64,000 nucleotides of DNA from Mitsuaria chitosanitabida ATCC BAA-476 = NBRC 102408 (GCF_001598255.1 NZ_BCYP01000024.1:1-64000); one strand, 5' to 3'; positions 1-9,191 are shown, counted from the stretch's first letter. Notes: generated by a model from the sequence alone, not told the origin. Program-made: numbers and translations.

Positions 1-1
1 G

Positions 2-430
2 CGGGCGCGCGAGCCGCTGGCCTTCGACAGCGCGCTGCTGGAGCTGGTCCAGGGCCTGAGCCGCCATGCGCATCGCGCGCCCACGCTGCGCGACGGCGCG
101 GCCCCGCGCTTCGCGCCGGTGCTGGACTACATGCGGGCCCATCTCGACGAGTCGCTGGACACCGAGCGCCTGGCCGCCGTCGCCGGCCTCAGCCCCTTCC
201 ACTTCCTGCGCAGCTTCAAGGCGCAGCACCACGCCACGCCGCAGCAGGCGCTGATGGCATTGCGGCTGCACGAGGCCAAACGCCAGCTGGCCGCGGGTCA
301 GGCGCCCGCGCAGGTCGCCGCGGCCGTCGGACTGACCGACCAGTCGCACCTGACGCGCAGCTTCGCGCGCCGCTACGGCGTCACCCCGGCGCGCTACCAG
401 CAGCAACTCGGTACAAGACCCCGGGGCTGA
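2..430 (+). CDS. AraC family transcriptional regulator, C-terminal part (5' end outside window)
   Basis: The reading frame is open from base 2, so the gene begins upstream of the window and only the last 142 residues are visible. They contain the two helix-turn-helix units of an AraC/XylS DNA-binding domain: a first helix region with 'DESLDTERLAAVAGLSPFH', a linker with 'RLHEAKRQLAAG', and a second unit with 'AAAVGLTDQSHLTRSFARRY' followed by the 'GVTPARY' ending typical of the family. The sensor domain is missing, so the inducer cannot be named. The next gene, a DMT transporter, starts 19 bases downstream on the same strand, which fits the common arrangement of a regulator upstream of the exporter it may control; that link is inference. 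Confidence 0.9.
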   Translation, partial: RAREPLAFDSALLELVQGLSRHAHRAPTLRDGAAPRFAPVLDYMRAHLDESLDTERLAAVAGLSPFHFLRSFKAQHHATPQQALMALRLHEAKRQLAAGQAPAQVAAAVGLTDQSHLTRSFARRYGVTPARYQQQLGTRPRG

Positions 431-449
431 CGCGGCGCGACACTGCCGC

Positions 450-1433
450 ATGCTGTCCGGATTCCTGTTCGCGCTCGCCGCCGGCCTCATGTGGGGCCTG
501 GTCTTCGTCACGCCCCTGCTGCTGCCCGAGTACCCGGCCGCCATGCTGGTGGCCGGCCGCTACCTGGCCTTCGGCCTGCTGGCCGTGCCGCTGGCCCTGA
601 TCGACCGGCGCGAGCTCAAGCGCCTCAGCCGCCAGGACTGGACGGACGCGGTCAAGCTCAGCGCGATCGGCAACTTCCTCTACTACCTGACGCTGGCCGC
701 GGCCATCCAACGCGCCGGCGGTCCGCTGCCCACGATGATCATCGGCACGCTGCCCGTGGTGATCGCGATCTGCTCCAACCGCCGCAACGCGGCGCGCGAC
801 GGCCACTACCGCTGGCGCGACCTGGCGCCGGCCCTGCTGCTGATCGCCGCCGGCATCGCCTGCGTCAACCAGGTCGAGCAGGCCGGGGTCGCGCCCCAGG
901 CGATGGGCCGCTATCTCCAGGGCGCCGGGCTCGCGATCGTGGCGCTGGCCTGCTGGACCTGGTATCCGATCCGCAATGCCGACTGGCTGCGCGCCCATGC
1001 CGACCGCAGTCCCCGCGCCTGGGCCACCGCGCAGGGCCTGGTGACGCTGCCGATGGCGCTGCTGGCCTTCGGCGTGGTGGCGCTGTCGCAGGCGGCGGGC
1101 CTGCCGCTGCTGCCGACTGGCTTCGACTTCCCGACCGGACCGCGCTTCTGGGCCTATGCCGGGCTGATGATGGCCGTCGGCCTGTTCGCCTCCTGGCTGG
1201 GCACGCTGTGCTGGAACGAGGCCAGCCAGCGCCTGCCCACCACGCTGGTCGGCCAGCTGATCGTGTTCGAGACCCTGGCCGCGCTGGTCTACGCCCAGCT
1301 GCACCGCGGCGGCTGGCCGTCGGGGCTCGCGGTGGCGGGCGTGCTGCTGCTGGTCGGCGGCGTATGCTGGGCCCTGCGTCTCAAACCCGTAGCGCCCGGG
1401 CAGGAACGGCATCTGCCCGCCTCGTCGACATGA
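450..1433 (+). CDS. DMT (EamA) family transporter
   Basis: This 327-residue protein is almost entirely hydrophobic, with about ten membrane segments arranged as two EamA repeats, the layout of drug/metabolite exporters. It opens with 'MLSGFLFALAAGLMWGL', typical of the first helix of the family, and carries 'FETLAALVYAQL' in the last quarter, where EamA proteins have the conserved second-repeat signature. It would sit in the inner membrane and probably exports a small metabolite or amino acid; the substrate cannot be read from sequence. The stop codon overlaps the start of the following hydrolase gene (ATGA), so the two are likely co-translated. Confidence 0.88.
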   Translation: MLSGFLFALAAGLMWGLVFVTPLLLPEYPAAMLVAGRYLAFGLLAVPLALIDRRELKRLSRQDWTDAVKLSAIGNFLYYLTLAAAIQRAGGPLPTMIIGTLPVVIAICSNRRNAARDGHYRWRDLAPALLLIAAGIACVNQVEQAGVAPQAMGRYLQGAGLAIVALACWTWYPIRNADWLRAHADRSPRAWATAQGLVTLPMALLAFGVVALSQAAGLPLLPTGFDFPTGPRFWAYAGLMMAVGLFASWLGTLCWNEASQRLPTTLVGQLIVFETLAALVYAQLHRGGWPSGLAVAGVLLLVGGVCWALRLKPVAPGQERHLPASST

Positions 1434-2542
1434 CCCTGCGATCCGACGACTCCACCCGCCGCGCGCTCCTGAAGCGCGCCTCCCTGTTCTCGCTGGCCTC
1501 CGCGACGGCCGCTGCCGGCGCCGGGCTCGGCCTCAGCCTGCCCGCCCGCGCGAAGGACACGCCACCGGGCGGCACGCCGGCCGGCGTCTCGCCCGGCGCT
1601 TCGAAAGGCCCTGCGCCAGCGGCCGGACCCACCCGATCGCAAGGCGGATCGCCGGAGGTGTCGCAAGGCGTCTGGCGCGACCAGACCCGGCTGCGCGACA
1701 TCCCCTGGCGCCTGCGCTTGCCCGAGGGCGACCGACCGGTGGCGTTGGTGGTGTTCTCGCATGGTCTGGGCGGCAGCCTGGACGGCGGGACCGAATGGGG
1801 CCAGGCGTGGGCCGAGGCCGGCATCGCGACGCTGCATCTGCAGCACGCGGGCAGCGACCGCGCGATCTGGCGCGAAGGGCTGCAGGCGGTGAAGGCGGCG
1901 GCGAGCGTCGAGCAACTGGTCGATCGCGGCCACGACGTGCAGTTCGCCGTCGAGCAGCTGCTCAAGCGCCAGAAGGACGCGGCCACGCCCTGGGCGCGGG
2001 TGAAGGTCGATGCCCTGGGCATGTCGGGCCATTCCTTCGGCGCGCAGACCACGCTGGCGGTCGCCGGCCGCGACTACCAGCTGCGCAGCGCGCCGGACCT
2101 GTCGGAATCCCACTTCAAGGCCTTCGCGGCCTTCAGTCCGTCGGCGGGGCACTTTCCCGGCGGCATCAAGGGCATCACGCGGCCGATGCTGTGCCTGACC
2201 GGCAGCCTCGACGGCAACCCCATCGGCCAGGAGCGCGACGGCCAGTACCGCCGCGTGGTCTACGACACGCTGCCGGCGGGCGCCAAGGCCATGCTCTGGC
2301 TGGAGGGCGCCGATCACATGAGCTTCGGGGGCGGTGGCGAGGCGGGCGCGGGATTCGCGCAGCGACTGCTCGGCCGGCGCCGCGAGGGGCCGCCGGAGAA
2401 GCTGGCCCCGCATCACGAGGCGCTCATCAAGGCGGTGTCGACGGATTGGTGGCGCTGGCGATTGCTCGGCGACGAGGCCGCCATCGCGCGCTTGAAGACG
2501 CTCAAGGGACTGGCTTCCGGCGACGAATGGCTTCAGGGCTGA
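1430..2542 (+). CDS. Exported alpha/beta hydrolase (PAF-acetylhydrolase/dienelactone hydrolase-like)
   Basis: The 370-residue product begins with a Tat-like signal ('STRRALLKRASLFSL', then an Ala/Gly-rich hydrophobic stretch), so it is probably exported folded to the periplasm. A low-complexity Pro/Gly/Ser linker covers roughly residues 40-80. The catalytic domain has the oxyanion segment 'VVFSHGLGGSL', the nucleophile elbow 'GHSFG' (Ser202), a probable acid in 'GSLDGN' (Asp261) and 'GADHMSF' (His296), giving a complete triad. The start ATG at 1430 overlaps the upstream transporter stop and comes directly before the twin-arginine region; longer upstream reading in this frame is non-coding. 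The substrate is unknown; an ester or lipid ester is likely. Confidence 0.85.
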   Translation: MTLRSDDSTRRALLKRASLFSLASATAAAGAGLGLSLPARAKDTPPGGTPAGVSPGASKGPAPAAGPTRSQGGSPEVSQGVWRDQTRLRDIPWRLRLPEGDRPVALVVFSHGLGGSLDGGTEWGQAWAEAGIATLHLQHAGSDRAIWREGLQAVKAAASVEQLVDRGHDVQFAVEQLLKRQKDAATPWARVKVDALGMSGHSFGAQTTLAVAGRDYQLRSAPDLSESHFKAFAAFSPSAGHFPGGIKGITRPMLCLTGSLDGNPIGQERDGQYRRVVYDTLPAGAKAMLWLEGADHMSFGGGGEAGAGFAQRLLGRRREGPPEKLAPHHEALIKAVSTDWWRWRLLGDEAAIARLKTLKGLASGDEWLQG

Positions 2543-2584
2543 GGTCCGACCTGCCCGGCCGGTTGGCCGCGGCCGCCCCGCCCG

Positions 2585-4039
2585 TCAGGCGGCGAGCTCC
2601 CCATCCCGGGGAGTCGCCAGCAGGGCCTTCGCGAGCGAGCCGATCCGGCGCAACGCGCGCGGATGCTCCGGGCCCCACTTGCCGCCGACGCCCAGGCGCA
2701 CGCAGTGCCTGAACCGCGGGCTCGCCGAGAACATCAGCCCCGGCGCGATGACGATGTTCTCCGCGAGGCAGGCCTCGTAGAGCTGCGCCGCGTCCAGCGA
2801 CTCCGGCAGCTCGACCCACAGGATGAAGCCGCCCGCCGGATCCGACACGCGCGTGCCCTTGGGGAAGCTCTCGGCGATCAGCTGGCGCGCCTGGTCCACG
2901 CGGGTGGCGATGGTCGCGCGCAGGTTCCTCAGCGCCGCGCCACCGCCCGCCTGCGTCAGCAGGTCGGCCAGCGCCAGCTCCAGCACGCTGGTCTGCGCGC
3001 CCGACTGCACCGCCTTCATCTGGCGCAAGGTCGGTCCCCAACGGCCCGCCTCCACCCAGCCCATGCGCAACCCCGGCGCGATGGTCTTGGAGAACGAGCC
3101 GCAGATCATCACGTGCCCCGTCGTGTCGAAGGACTTCACCGCGCGGCGCTTGTCCTCCTGCTCGGCGAGGTCGTTGTAGAGCACGTCCTCGACCAGCGCC
3201 ACGTCGTGCCGCGACAGCATCGCCGCCAGCCGGCGCCGCTCCGGCACCGGCATGCAGGCGCCCAAGGGATTGGACAGCGTCGGCACCGACAGCACCGCCT
3301 TGACCTGCTGCGTCTCGAAGGCCAGCTGCAGCGCGTCCAGCGACATGCCGTGGCGCGGATGCGTGGGGATCTCCAGCGCGCGCAGGTGCAGGCTCTGCAG
3401 GATCTCGAGGAAGCCGTAGTACGTGGGCGATTCCAGCGCCACCACGTCGCCCGGCTTGCACACGGTGCGCAGGCACAGGCTGATGGCCTCCAGCGCGCTG
3501 TTGGTCATGACGACCTGGTCCGGATTGAGCACGCAACCCAGCCCCAGCGCATGGCGCGCGACGGCGCGCCGCGTCTCCTCCATCCCGGGGCCGATGGGAT
3601 AGGTGCACAGCAGGTCGCGGTGGCGCATCACGGCGCGCGCCATCGCGCGGCGCACGCGGTCCTGGTCGAAGAGCTCCGGTCCCGGACAGGCCGCGCCGAA
3701 GGAGACGAAATCCGGGTCGTGCGACAGCGCCATCACCTGCGCGCCCAACTGGTCCAGCTGCACCATGCGCGAGGCGGTGTCGGGCCGCGAGACCTGCGGC
3801 TCCGGCAGCCGTGGCGGACGTGCCGCGACGAAGTAGCCCGAGCGCGGCCGGGCCTCGATCAGCCGGGCGTCCTCCAGCCATCGGTAGGCCTGGACAGCGG
3901 TGGACAGCGACACGCCGTGCTGGCTGGCCAGTTCCCGGACCGAAGGCAGCCGATCGCCGCGCTTGAGGGTGCCGGCCCGCACCGACCGCGCCATCCGATC
4001 GGCGAGTTGCATATACAGCGGCAGCAGCGGCGAGTCCAT
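2585..4039 (-). CDS. MocR-type GntR/aminotransferase fusion transcriptional regulator
   Basis: The 484-residue protein has an N-terminal winged helix of the GntR family (about residues 1-75; 'LPSVRELASQHGVSLSTAVQ') joined to a fold-type I aminotransferase domain (about 110-470). The PLP-binding lysine lies in 'GSFSKTIAPGLRMGW', and the 'SPTYYGFLEIL' and 'LVEDVLYNDL' motifs of the cofactor pocket are present. MocR proteins use the aminotransferase domain as a sensor for PLP or an amino-acid adduct rather than as an enzyme. The gene is convergent with the hydrolase upstream and divergent from the small DUF2917 gene, so the 150-base gap at 4040-4191 probably holds its autoregulated promoter. The target is unknown. 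Confidence 0.9.
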   Translation of the reverse strand: MDSPLLPLYMQLADRMARSVRAGTLKRGDRLPSVRELASQHGVSLSTAVQAYRWLEDARLIEARPRSGYFVAARPPRLPEPQVSRPDTASRMVQLDQLGAQVMALSHDPDFVSFGAACPGPELFDQDRVRRAMARAVMRHRDLLCTYPIGPGMEETRRAVARHALGLGCVLNPDQVVMTNSALEAISLCLRTVCKPGDVVALESPTYYGFLEILQSLHLRALEIPTHPRHGMSLDALQLAFETQQVKAVLSVPTLSNPLGACMPVPERRRLAAMLSRHDVALVEDVLYNDLAEQEDKRRAVKSFDTTGHVMICGSFSKTIAPGLRMGWVEAGRWGPTLRQMKAVQSGAQTSVLELALADLLTQAGGGAALRNLRATIATRVDQARQLIAESFPKGTRVSDPAGGFILWVELPESLDAAQLYEACLAENIVIAPGLMFSASPRFRHCVRLGVGGKWGPEHPRALRRIGSLAKALLATPRDGELAA

Positions 4040-4191
4040 GCGCTGATTCTGTGTGTTGTCACCCCGCGGTAACCGATACAGATCAGCGGGAAGCCGGCCA
4101 GCACAGGCCGCGCGCGGGCGAGGGCTGTGCGGGTGAGGCCGGTCGGCGCCTGTGGATGGCGCGCCACAGCCGCGATTTTTATCGTGAGCAC

Positions 4192-4509
4192 ATGAAACCG
4201 CAGTTCCACCCCCGCCGCGCCCAGCGCCACCTGCTCGCCCGCTCGCCCGCCGCGACGCCCGAGCTCGCCCTGCCCGCCGACGGCAGCCCCGTGACCTTGC
4301 GCCTGCGGGGCCCCGCCCGCCTGAGCGTCGAGGGCGGTCGCGCCTGGATCACCCGCGCCGGCTGGCCGGACGATCACTGGCTCATCCCCGGCCAGACCCT
4401 GGACCTGCCGCGCCCGTCGGGTTGGCTGGCCGGTTGGTTCGGATGGCGGGTGTCCGTCAGCGGCGAAGGTGTGGCGCCGGTCACTCTGAAGGCGGAAGCG
4501 CTGCGCTGA
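4192..4509 (+). CDS. DUF2917 family protein
   Basis: This small protein (105 residues from the chosen ATG) matches the DUF2917 pattern: a beta-rich domain of unknown function common in Burkholderiales, here with 'VTLRLRGPARLSVEGGRAW', 'WLIPGQTLDLPRP' and a final 'GWRVSVSGEG'. No signal peptide or membrane helix is visible. The start at 4192 was preferred because the sequence before it is basic and non-conserved; an in-frame ATG at 4156 would add 12 residues. The function is unknown. It is divergent from the MocR regulator, which might control it. Confidence 0.75.
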   Translation: MKPQFHPRRAQRHLLARSPAATPELALPADGSPVTLRLRGPARLSVEGGRAWITRAGWPDDHWLIPGQTLDLPRPSGWLAGWFGWRVSVSGEGVAPVTLKAEALR

Positions 4510-4629
4510 CCCGCGCCTTGTCCCCGGTTTCCCGCTATAACTCCGCCTCGAAAGATTGCCGGCTGGTGTCGAGCCATGTCGCCGGCGCTACAAGACCAGG
4601 GGTCGGATGACCCGGAAGAGGGAGTTGCG

Positions 4630-6264
4630 ATGAATCGATCCGCCATCCAGCGGAAGGCGCGTCTGGCGGTGGCCGGCGCGGTCGGGGCGATGTTGCTGCA
4701 GGCCTGCGGCGGTGGCGGCAGCCAGGGCGGGACGCCCGTCCTCGGCGGCACCGCCCCCAGCACCGGCGGCGGGACGATCATCATCGGCGGCGGCAACGCG
4801 GCCCTGCAGCCCAGTTCCACCTTCGCGCAGCAGTGCGCCGCGGGCAACACCGAGGCCGCGCCCAACCTGCGCACCGCCAGCCTCACGACGGAGAAGAGCT
4901 GGGTCCGCTCCTACATGGACGAGGCTTATCTGTGGCGCGAGGAGGTGCCCACGGTCGACGCGACCGCCGCCGCCTACAGCGGCAGCGACGTGGGCGTGGC
5001 GCTCGAGAACTACTTCAAGGCGCTCAAGTCCACGGCCCTGACGTCCAGCGGCAAGCCGCGCGACCAGTTCAGCTTCGTGATGAGCACCCGCGAATGGAAT
5101 GCGTTGTCGTCCGGCGGCGTGGCGCTGGGCTACGGCATCGAATGGACCATGGCCTCGCCGACGCCGCCGCGCAACATCCGCGTGGCCTATGTCGAGCCGG
5201 GCAGCGTCGCCGCCAATGCCGGCGTGCAGCGCGGCGACACGCTGGTGACGGCCGACGGGACGGCCGCCGACGCGGGTGACTCGGCCGGCGTCGCGGCGCT
5301 GAACGCGGCGCTGTATCCCGGCGCCCTGGGCCAGAACCACAACTTCGTGTTCACGCCCAACGGCGGCGGGTCGCGCTCGGTCTCGCTGGCCAGCGCCAAC
5401 GTCACCAAGACGCCGGTGCCGACCAGCCAGGTGCTGACCGGCGCCGACGGCGCGCGCGTGGGCTACATGGTCTTCAACGACCACATCGCCCCGGCCGAGG
5501 CGCAGCTGATCAGCGCGGTGCGCAACTTCAGCACCGCCGGCGTCACCGACCTGGTCGTGGACCTGCGCTACAACGGCGGCGGCTACCTGTTCATCGCCAG
5601 CGAGCTGGCCTACATGATCGCGGGCAGCGCGCCCACCTCGGGCAAGACCTTCGAGCAGCTGCGCTACAACAGCCTGCGCAGCGCCGAGACCAACAGCAGC
5701 GACGCGCGCACGCCGTTCTACAACCAGTCCTGCGTGCTGGTGGGGAACAACTGCACCTCGCAGCAGCCGCTGCCGGCGCTGAACCTCAAGCGGGTGTTCA
5801 TCCTCGCGCAGAGCGGCACCTGCTCCGCGAGCGAGGCGCTGATCAACGGCCTGCGCGGCGTGGACATCGACGTGGTGCTGATCGGCGGCACGACCTGTGG
5901 CAAGCCCTACGGCTTCACGGCCAAGGACAACTGCGGCTACAGCTACTTCCCGATCGAGTTCGTCGGCGCCAACAACAAGGGCTTCGGCGACTATGCCGAC
6001 GGCTTCGTCCCGGCCGGCACCGGCGCGACCGGCGTCAAGGGCTGCCGCGTGACGGACGACCTGGACCACGCGCTGGGCGACACGGGCGAGCGCATGCTCG
6101 CCGCGGCCATGCAGTACCGCCTCACCGGCAGCTGCCCGGTGACCGCGTCCGAGGCGCCCCGCGCCACCGCGCTGGGCGTGCGCGAGGCGGGCGCCGACGC
6201 GGTCGCGCTCTCGCTCCAGAAGCTCGCCGCCCGCAGCAACCGGATCGCCGGCGGCCGCCACTGA
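4630..6264 (+). CDS. S41 family (C-terminal processing-like) peptidase, lipoprotein
   Basis: The 544-residue product begins with a lipoprotein signal ending in 'MLLQAC' and followed by a Gly-rich tether, so it is anchored to a membrane facing the periplasm. A PDZ domain follows at about residues 160-240 ('VEPGSVAANAGVQRGDTLV'), then the S41 protease domain with 'VTDLVVDLRYNGGG' and the nucleophile region 'SGTCSASEAL' (Ser399/Ser401), which replaces the commoner SASASE. Several cysteine pairs in the C-terminal half suggest disulfides. The ATG at 4630 was chosen for the GGAG ribosome-binding site 6-9 bases upstream and the intact lipobox; an upstream in-frame start at 4576 would bury the signal. 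A strong terminator follows, so the gene is probably transcribed alone. Confidence 0.9.
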   Translation: MNRSAIQRKARLAVAGAVGAMLLQACGGGGSQGGTPVLGGTAPSTGGGTIIIGGGNAALQPSSTFAQQCAAGNTEAAPNLRTASLTTEKSWVRSYMDEAYLWREEVPTVDATAAAYSGSDVGVALENYFKALKSTALTSSGKPRDQFSFVMSTREWNALSSGGVALGYGIEWTMASPTPPRNIRVAYVEPGSVAANAGVQRGDTLVTADGTAADAGDSAGVAALNAALYPGALGQNHNFVFTPNGGGSRSVSLASANVTKTPVPTSQVLTGADGARVGYMVFNDHIAPAEAQLISAVRNFSTAGVTDLVVDLRYNGGGYLFIASELAYMIAGSAPTSGKTFEQLRYNSLRSAETNSSDARTPFYNQSCVLVGNNCTSQQPLPALNLKRVFILAQSGTCSASEALINGLRGVDIDVVLIGGTTCGKPYGFTAKDNCGYSYFPIEFVGANNKGFGDYADGFVPAGTGATGVKGCRVTDDLDHALGDTGERMLAAAMQYRLTGSCPVTASEAPRATALGVREAGADAVALSLQKLAARSNRIAGGRH

Positions 6265-6286
6265 CCGGCGCCTCCAGCAACGACAA

Positions 6287-6309
6287 GGCCACCCGAGGGT
6301 GGCCTTTTT
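6287..6309 (+). terminator. Rho-independent terminator after the S41 peptidase
   Basis: A perfect 8-bp stem (GGCCACCC / GGGTGGCC) with a two-base loop is followed by TTTTT, 22 bases after the peptidase stop codon. The U tract lies on the plus-strand side only, so it serves the peptidase rather than the convergent pssA gene. Confidence 0.9.
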
Positions 6310-6327
6310 CATGGGGGCTTGCGAGCC

Positions 6328-6945
6328 TTACAGCTTCGGGATTCGGATGCGGCTGATCATGAGCGATCCGGAGATCGCGAACATCAGCACCAGCGGATGC
6401 AGCGTGAAGCCCAGCAGCTTGAGCTCGCCCCCCCACAGCGCGGCGCCGGTCGCGCCTTGCCACGCCGCCACCCACAGGATGATCACCAGCAGCAGCGAGG
6501 TCGGGATGGGCGTGCCCTCGAAGTAGCTCACCTTGCCGGTGCCGGCGCTCAGTTCCTCGGCGGTGATGTTGTAGCGGGCCAGTCGCGACACGCCGGCCGC
6601 GACGAAGAAGCCCAGCACCACCCGGTCCCACAGGCCCTGCATGCCGCAGCCGTAGGCGATCACCGCCGGCGCGACGCCGAAGGAGATCACGTCCGCCAGC
6701 GAGTCCAGTTCCCGGCCCATGGCCGAGCTCTTCTGGCGCCAGCGCGCGATGCGGCCGTCCAGCACGTCGAAGACCAGCGCGGCGGGGATCAGCGCGCAGG
6801 CGTAGTACAGGTGCAGCACCAGCCCGGTCTGCAGGTAGGTCATCACGGAGAACAGCGCGCCCACCCCGCAGAAGGCGTTGCCCAGGGTGAACCAGTCCGC
6901 CAGATGGAACTCGCGGATCATGGAGAAAGGCTTGGGTCGGTTCAT
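6328..6945 (-). CDS. pssA: CDP-diacylglycerol--serine O-phosphatidyltransferase
   Basis: An integral membrane enzyme of 205 residues that makes phosphatidylserine from CDP-diacylglycerol and serine, the committed step to phosphatidylethanolamine. The CDP-alcohol phosphotransferase signature DGx2ARx8Gx3Dx3D is complete in the region 'DVLDGRIARW' to 'ELDSLAD', and about six to eight membrane helices follow. The start at 6945 ('MNRPKPFSMIREFHL') was chosen because family members begin with a short basic stretch before 'FxLPNxFT', here 'DWFTLGNAF'. An in-frame ATG at 6978 is possible and no start has a good ribosome-binding site. It lies 102 bases after the nucleotidyltransferase gene on the same strand and may be co-transcribed with that cassette. 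Confidence 0.9.
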   Translation of the reverse strand: MNRPKPFSMIREFHLADWFTLGNAFCGVGALFSVMTYLQTGLVLHLYYACALIPAALVFDVLDGRIARWRQKSSAMGRELDSLADVISFGVAPAVIAYGCGMQGLWDRVVLGFFVAAGVSRLARYNITAEELSAGTGKVSYFEGTPIPTSLLLVIILWVAAWQGATGAALWGGELKLLGFTLHPLVLMFAISGSLMISRIRIPKL

Positions 6946-7047
6946 GGGGAGGGAGCATAAGCGATGGCCCCGCGCCATCGCGGCAAGGAGCGCACCCGCC
7001 GTACACCCGCGGCATGGCGCATGGCCCCCAGCAGGCCGGCGTCCCGT

Positions 7048-8223
7048 TCAGCCCTGCGCGGGTGGCTTGGCGTCCGGGGCGCCGGTGCGGGTGTCCGGCG
7101 ACGGCGGGGGCGCGGTCAGGCGGCCCCAGGCCTTGCGGCCCAGGTGCAGCGCCAGCAGCCCGAAGGGCATGCGCAGCCAGTGCGAGCGCACGTACAGGCC
7201 GAGCTCCGCCAGCGCGTGGCCCGGCAGGCGGCAGCTCTCGTGCGCGGGACGCAGCGCGCGGCGGTAGCAGGCGTCGAGCAGCCGGCGCGCCAGCGGCCCC
7301 GGCGGCGGGCCCAGCTCGTCCGGCAGTGTGTCGGGGTAGGGCGTGTCCAGCATCGCGCGGGTGTAGCGCAGCGCCAGCCACAGCGGCCGTGTCAGACCGA
7401 TCGCGCGGGCGCGGGCGGTCAGCCGGGGCCAGAAGCCGTCGAGCGTGCCGAACTCGCGCAGCAGCGCATCCAGGTCGAACAGGTCACGCAGGCCGTTGGG
7501 CAACTCGCCCTCGTGGAAGAGGTGCGCGGCGCTGTGCAGCAGCATGTCCTCGGGCGGCAGCACGAACACGCCCGGCCGGCCCGGCAGCGGGCGCGGGGCG
7601 TCGAACAGGCGCTGGCTGTCCAGCGGCGTGCGCGCGGTCGGCGGCAGCAGCGTGTGGTGGACGTCCAGCGAGGTGCCGCGGCGGATGTGGTGCAACGGCG
7701 GCAGCTCGTGCATCCACTCGCGGTAGTAGCGCTGGTCGTAGGCGTCCAGTTCGTCGTCGAAAGCCCAGCCGTGCACCAGCAGCGCGGTCTCGCAGCGCGG
7801 CAGCTGCGCGGGCGGGATCAGCAGGTCGATGTCGCTGAACATGCGGCCCGGCGCTGGCGCGTGGCCGCCCAGCGCGTAGGCTGCGCCCTTGAGCAGGATC
7901 ATCGGGCCGGGCAGCTCCGACAGCGTGGCCGCCAGCAGCTCGACCTCGCGGCCCAGCATCTGGCTCTGTCGCCGCGACAGCAGCAGCGCGGAGCGCAGGT
8001 GCGGCTGCACCGGCGCCGGCAGCTCGTCGAGCCAGCCGCCGGCCGCCATCTCGTGGGCCAGCCGACCGGCGAGGTTGGCGCGCCGCGCCTGGCGCAGCAG
8101 CAGGTCCCAGTCGGTCAGGCTCAGCCCGACGGCGATCGCCGGCCTCAGCAGCACGCGCACCAGCAGCGGCCGGCGCCGGTCCTCGCCGAAGGGATGGCCG
8201 GGGGCGTGGCGGGGCGCGCTCAT
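7048..8223 (-). CDS. Nucleotidyltransferase family protein of the HPr-rel-A cassette (NTP_transf_5-like)
   Basis: The 391-residue protein belongs to the uncharacterised nucleotidyltransferase family PF14907. The active-site region is visible as 'LLKGAAYALGGH' followed by 'MFSDIDLLIPPAQL', whose paired aspartates would bind the metal and nucleotide. A later His-rich stretch ('MLLHSAAHLFHEGEL') is also typical. Members of this family occur next to HprK-like kinases and PqqD-like proteins; in some lasso peptide clusters such a protein adds a group to a serine phosphorylated by the kinase. The start ATG overlaps the stop of the kinase gene (ATGA), so the two proteins are made in a coupled manner. 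The substrate here is unknown. The C-terminus is Pro-rich and probably disordered. Confidence 0.85.
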   Translation of the reverse strand: MSAPRHAPGHPFGEDRRRPLLVRVLLRPAIAVGLSLTDWDLLLRQARRANLAGRLAHEMAAGGWLDELPAPVQPHLRSALLLSRRQSQMLGREVELLAATLSELPGPMILLKGAAYALGGHAPAPGRMFSDIDLLIPPAQLPRCETALLVHGWAFDDELDAYDQRYYREWMHELPPLHHIRRGTSLDVHHTLLPPTARTPLDSQRLFDAPRPLPGRPGVFVLPPEDMLLHSAAHLFHEGELPNGLRDLFDLDALLREFGTLDGFWPRLTARARAIGLTRPLWLALRYTRAMLDTPYPDTLPDELGPPPGPLARRLLDACYRRALRPAHESCRLPGHALAELGLYVRSHWLRMPFGLLALHLGRKAWGRLTAPPPSPDTRTGAPDAKPPAQG

Positions 8224-9191
8224 GCCGGGGCTCCCGAGGTCGCGGGGCGGCCGGACAGGCCGGGGGCGGCGGCCTCGCCGGCCGGCGACGCGGCCAGGGC
8301 CTCGAACAGCGCGAGCGCCTCGTCCAGTCGGCTGTACTCGAAGCGGTAGCAGCCGCAGGCGTCCACCAGCCGGCCCAGCGCCTGGAAGCCGGCGCGGCCG
8401 TGCAGGTCGTAATTGAAGGACTGTTCCGCCAGGTCCATGAAGGCGCGGGCGCGCTCGATCGGCGCGAGCTGGGCCGGCGCGTCCGCCCGCCAGCTGGGCA
8501 GCACGACCCAGGCCGGCCGCGCGGGTCGCAGCCGCGCGGCGATCGCGTCGTCGGGCGCGCGTACCAGCGCCACCGTGCCCTTGGTCGTGTTGGGCATGGA
8601 CGCGCTGAAGCGCGCCTCGGGCAGGAAGCCCTGGATCAGCGGGATCGAGGCGTTCTTGAGATTGATCGGCCGCGCCATCCCGTGGATCAGGCCGGTCGTC
8701 ATGTCCAGCAGACCGAGCTCGTCGGACAGCAGGCGCCAGCCGCGGTGCGCCAGCGCGGCGCACAGGGTGCTCTTGCCCGAGCCCGGCGGCGCCGGCATCA
8801 CCAGCGCGCGCCCGTCGCGCTCCAGCACCGCGGCGTGGATCAGCAGGAACTGGTGGGCATGCGCGGCGATGCACCAGTTGATGCCCCATTCGAGCATCGC
8901 CAGCGCCTGGGCCGCGGGCAGCGGCGTGAACGAGCGCTGGCCGTCGAACCAGAACTCCGCGCGGCCGCGCAGGCGGCTCAACCAGTGGGGGCTGCGCAGC
9001 ACGGCGACGTGGAAGTCGACGAACTCGTCCTCGGCGGCGAGCTCGAAGTCCTCGTACATCGCGGCGATGTCGTCGGCCAGGTGCGGGATGTCGGAGCGCA
9101 CGCGCACGACGAAGGGCGCCAGCTTCAGCGTGACGCCGTCGCCACGAAGCCGCTCGCGCAAGCCGCCGGAACTGAGCGCCTGGAGCTTCAA
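8220..9191 (-). CDS. HprK-related kinase A
   Basis: The 323-residue product resembles the C-terminal kinase domain of HPr kinase/phosphorylase. The P-loop is 'APPGSGKST' near residue 135, followed by 'LLSDELGLLD', the position of the second acidic motif. An upstream region ('HLADDIAAMYEDFEL') is shared by the HprK-rel-A family. No HPr or phosphotransferase gene is nearby, so it probably phosphorylates a different protein or peptide. The TTG start at 9191 overlaps the stop of the PqqD-like gene and gives 'MKLQALSSGG'; a longer frame upstream runs through that gene and has no support. Position between the PqqD-like and nucleotidyltransferase genes matches the HPr-rel-A arrangement. Confidence 0.87.
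   Translation of the reverse strand: MKLQALSSGGLRERLRGDGVTLKLAPFVVRVRSDIPHLADDIAAMYEDFELAAEDEFVDFHVAVLRSPHWLSRLRGRAEFWFDGQRSFTPLPAAQALAMLEWGINWCIAAHAHQFLLIHAAVLERDGRALVMPAPPGSGKSTLCAALAHRGWRLLSDELGLLDMTTGLIHGMARPINLKNASIPLIQGFLPEARFSASMPNTTKGTVALVRAPDDAIAARLRPARPAWVVLPSWRADAPAQLAPIERARAFMDLAEQSFNYDLHGRAGFQALGRLVDACGCYRFEYSRLDEALALFEALAASPAGEAAAPGLSGRPATSGAPA

Noticed and set aside
2543-2584. Terminator between the hydrolase and the MocR gene
   Set aside because: The interval is GC-rich and can fold, but there is no regular stem followed by a T tract on either strand.
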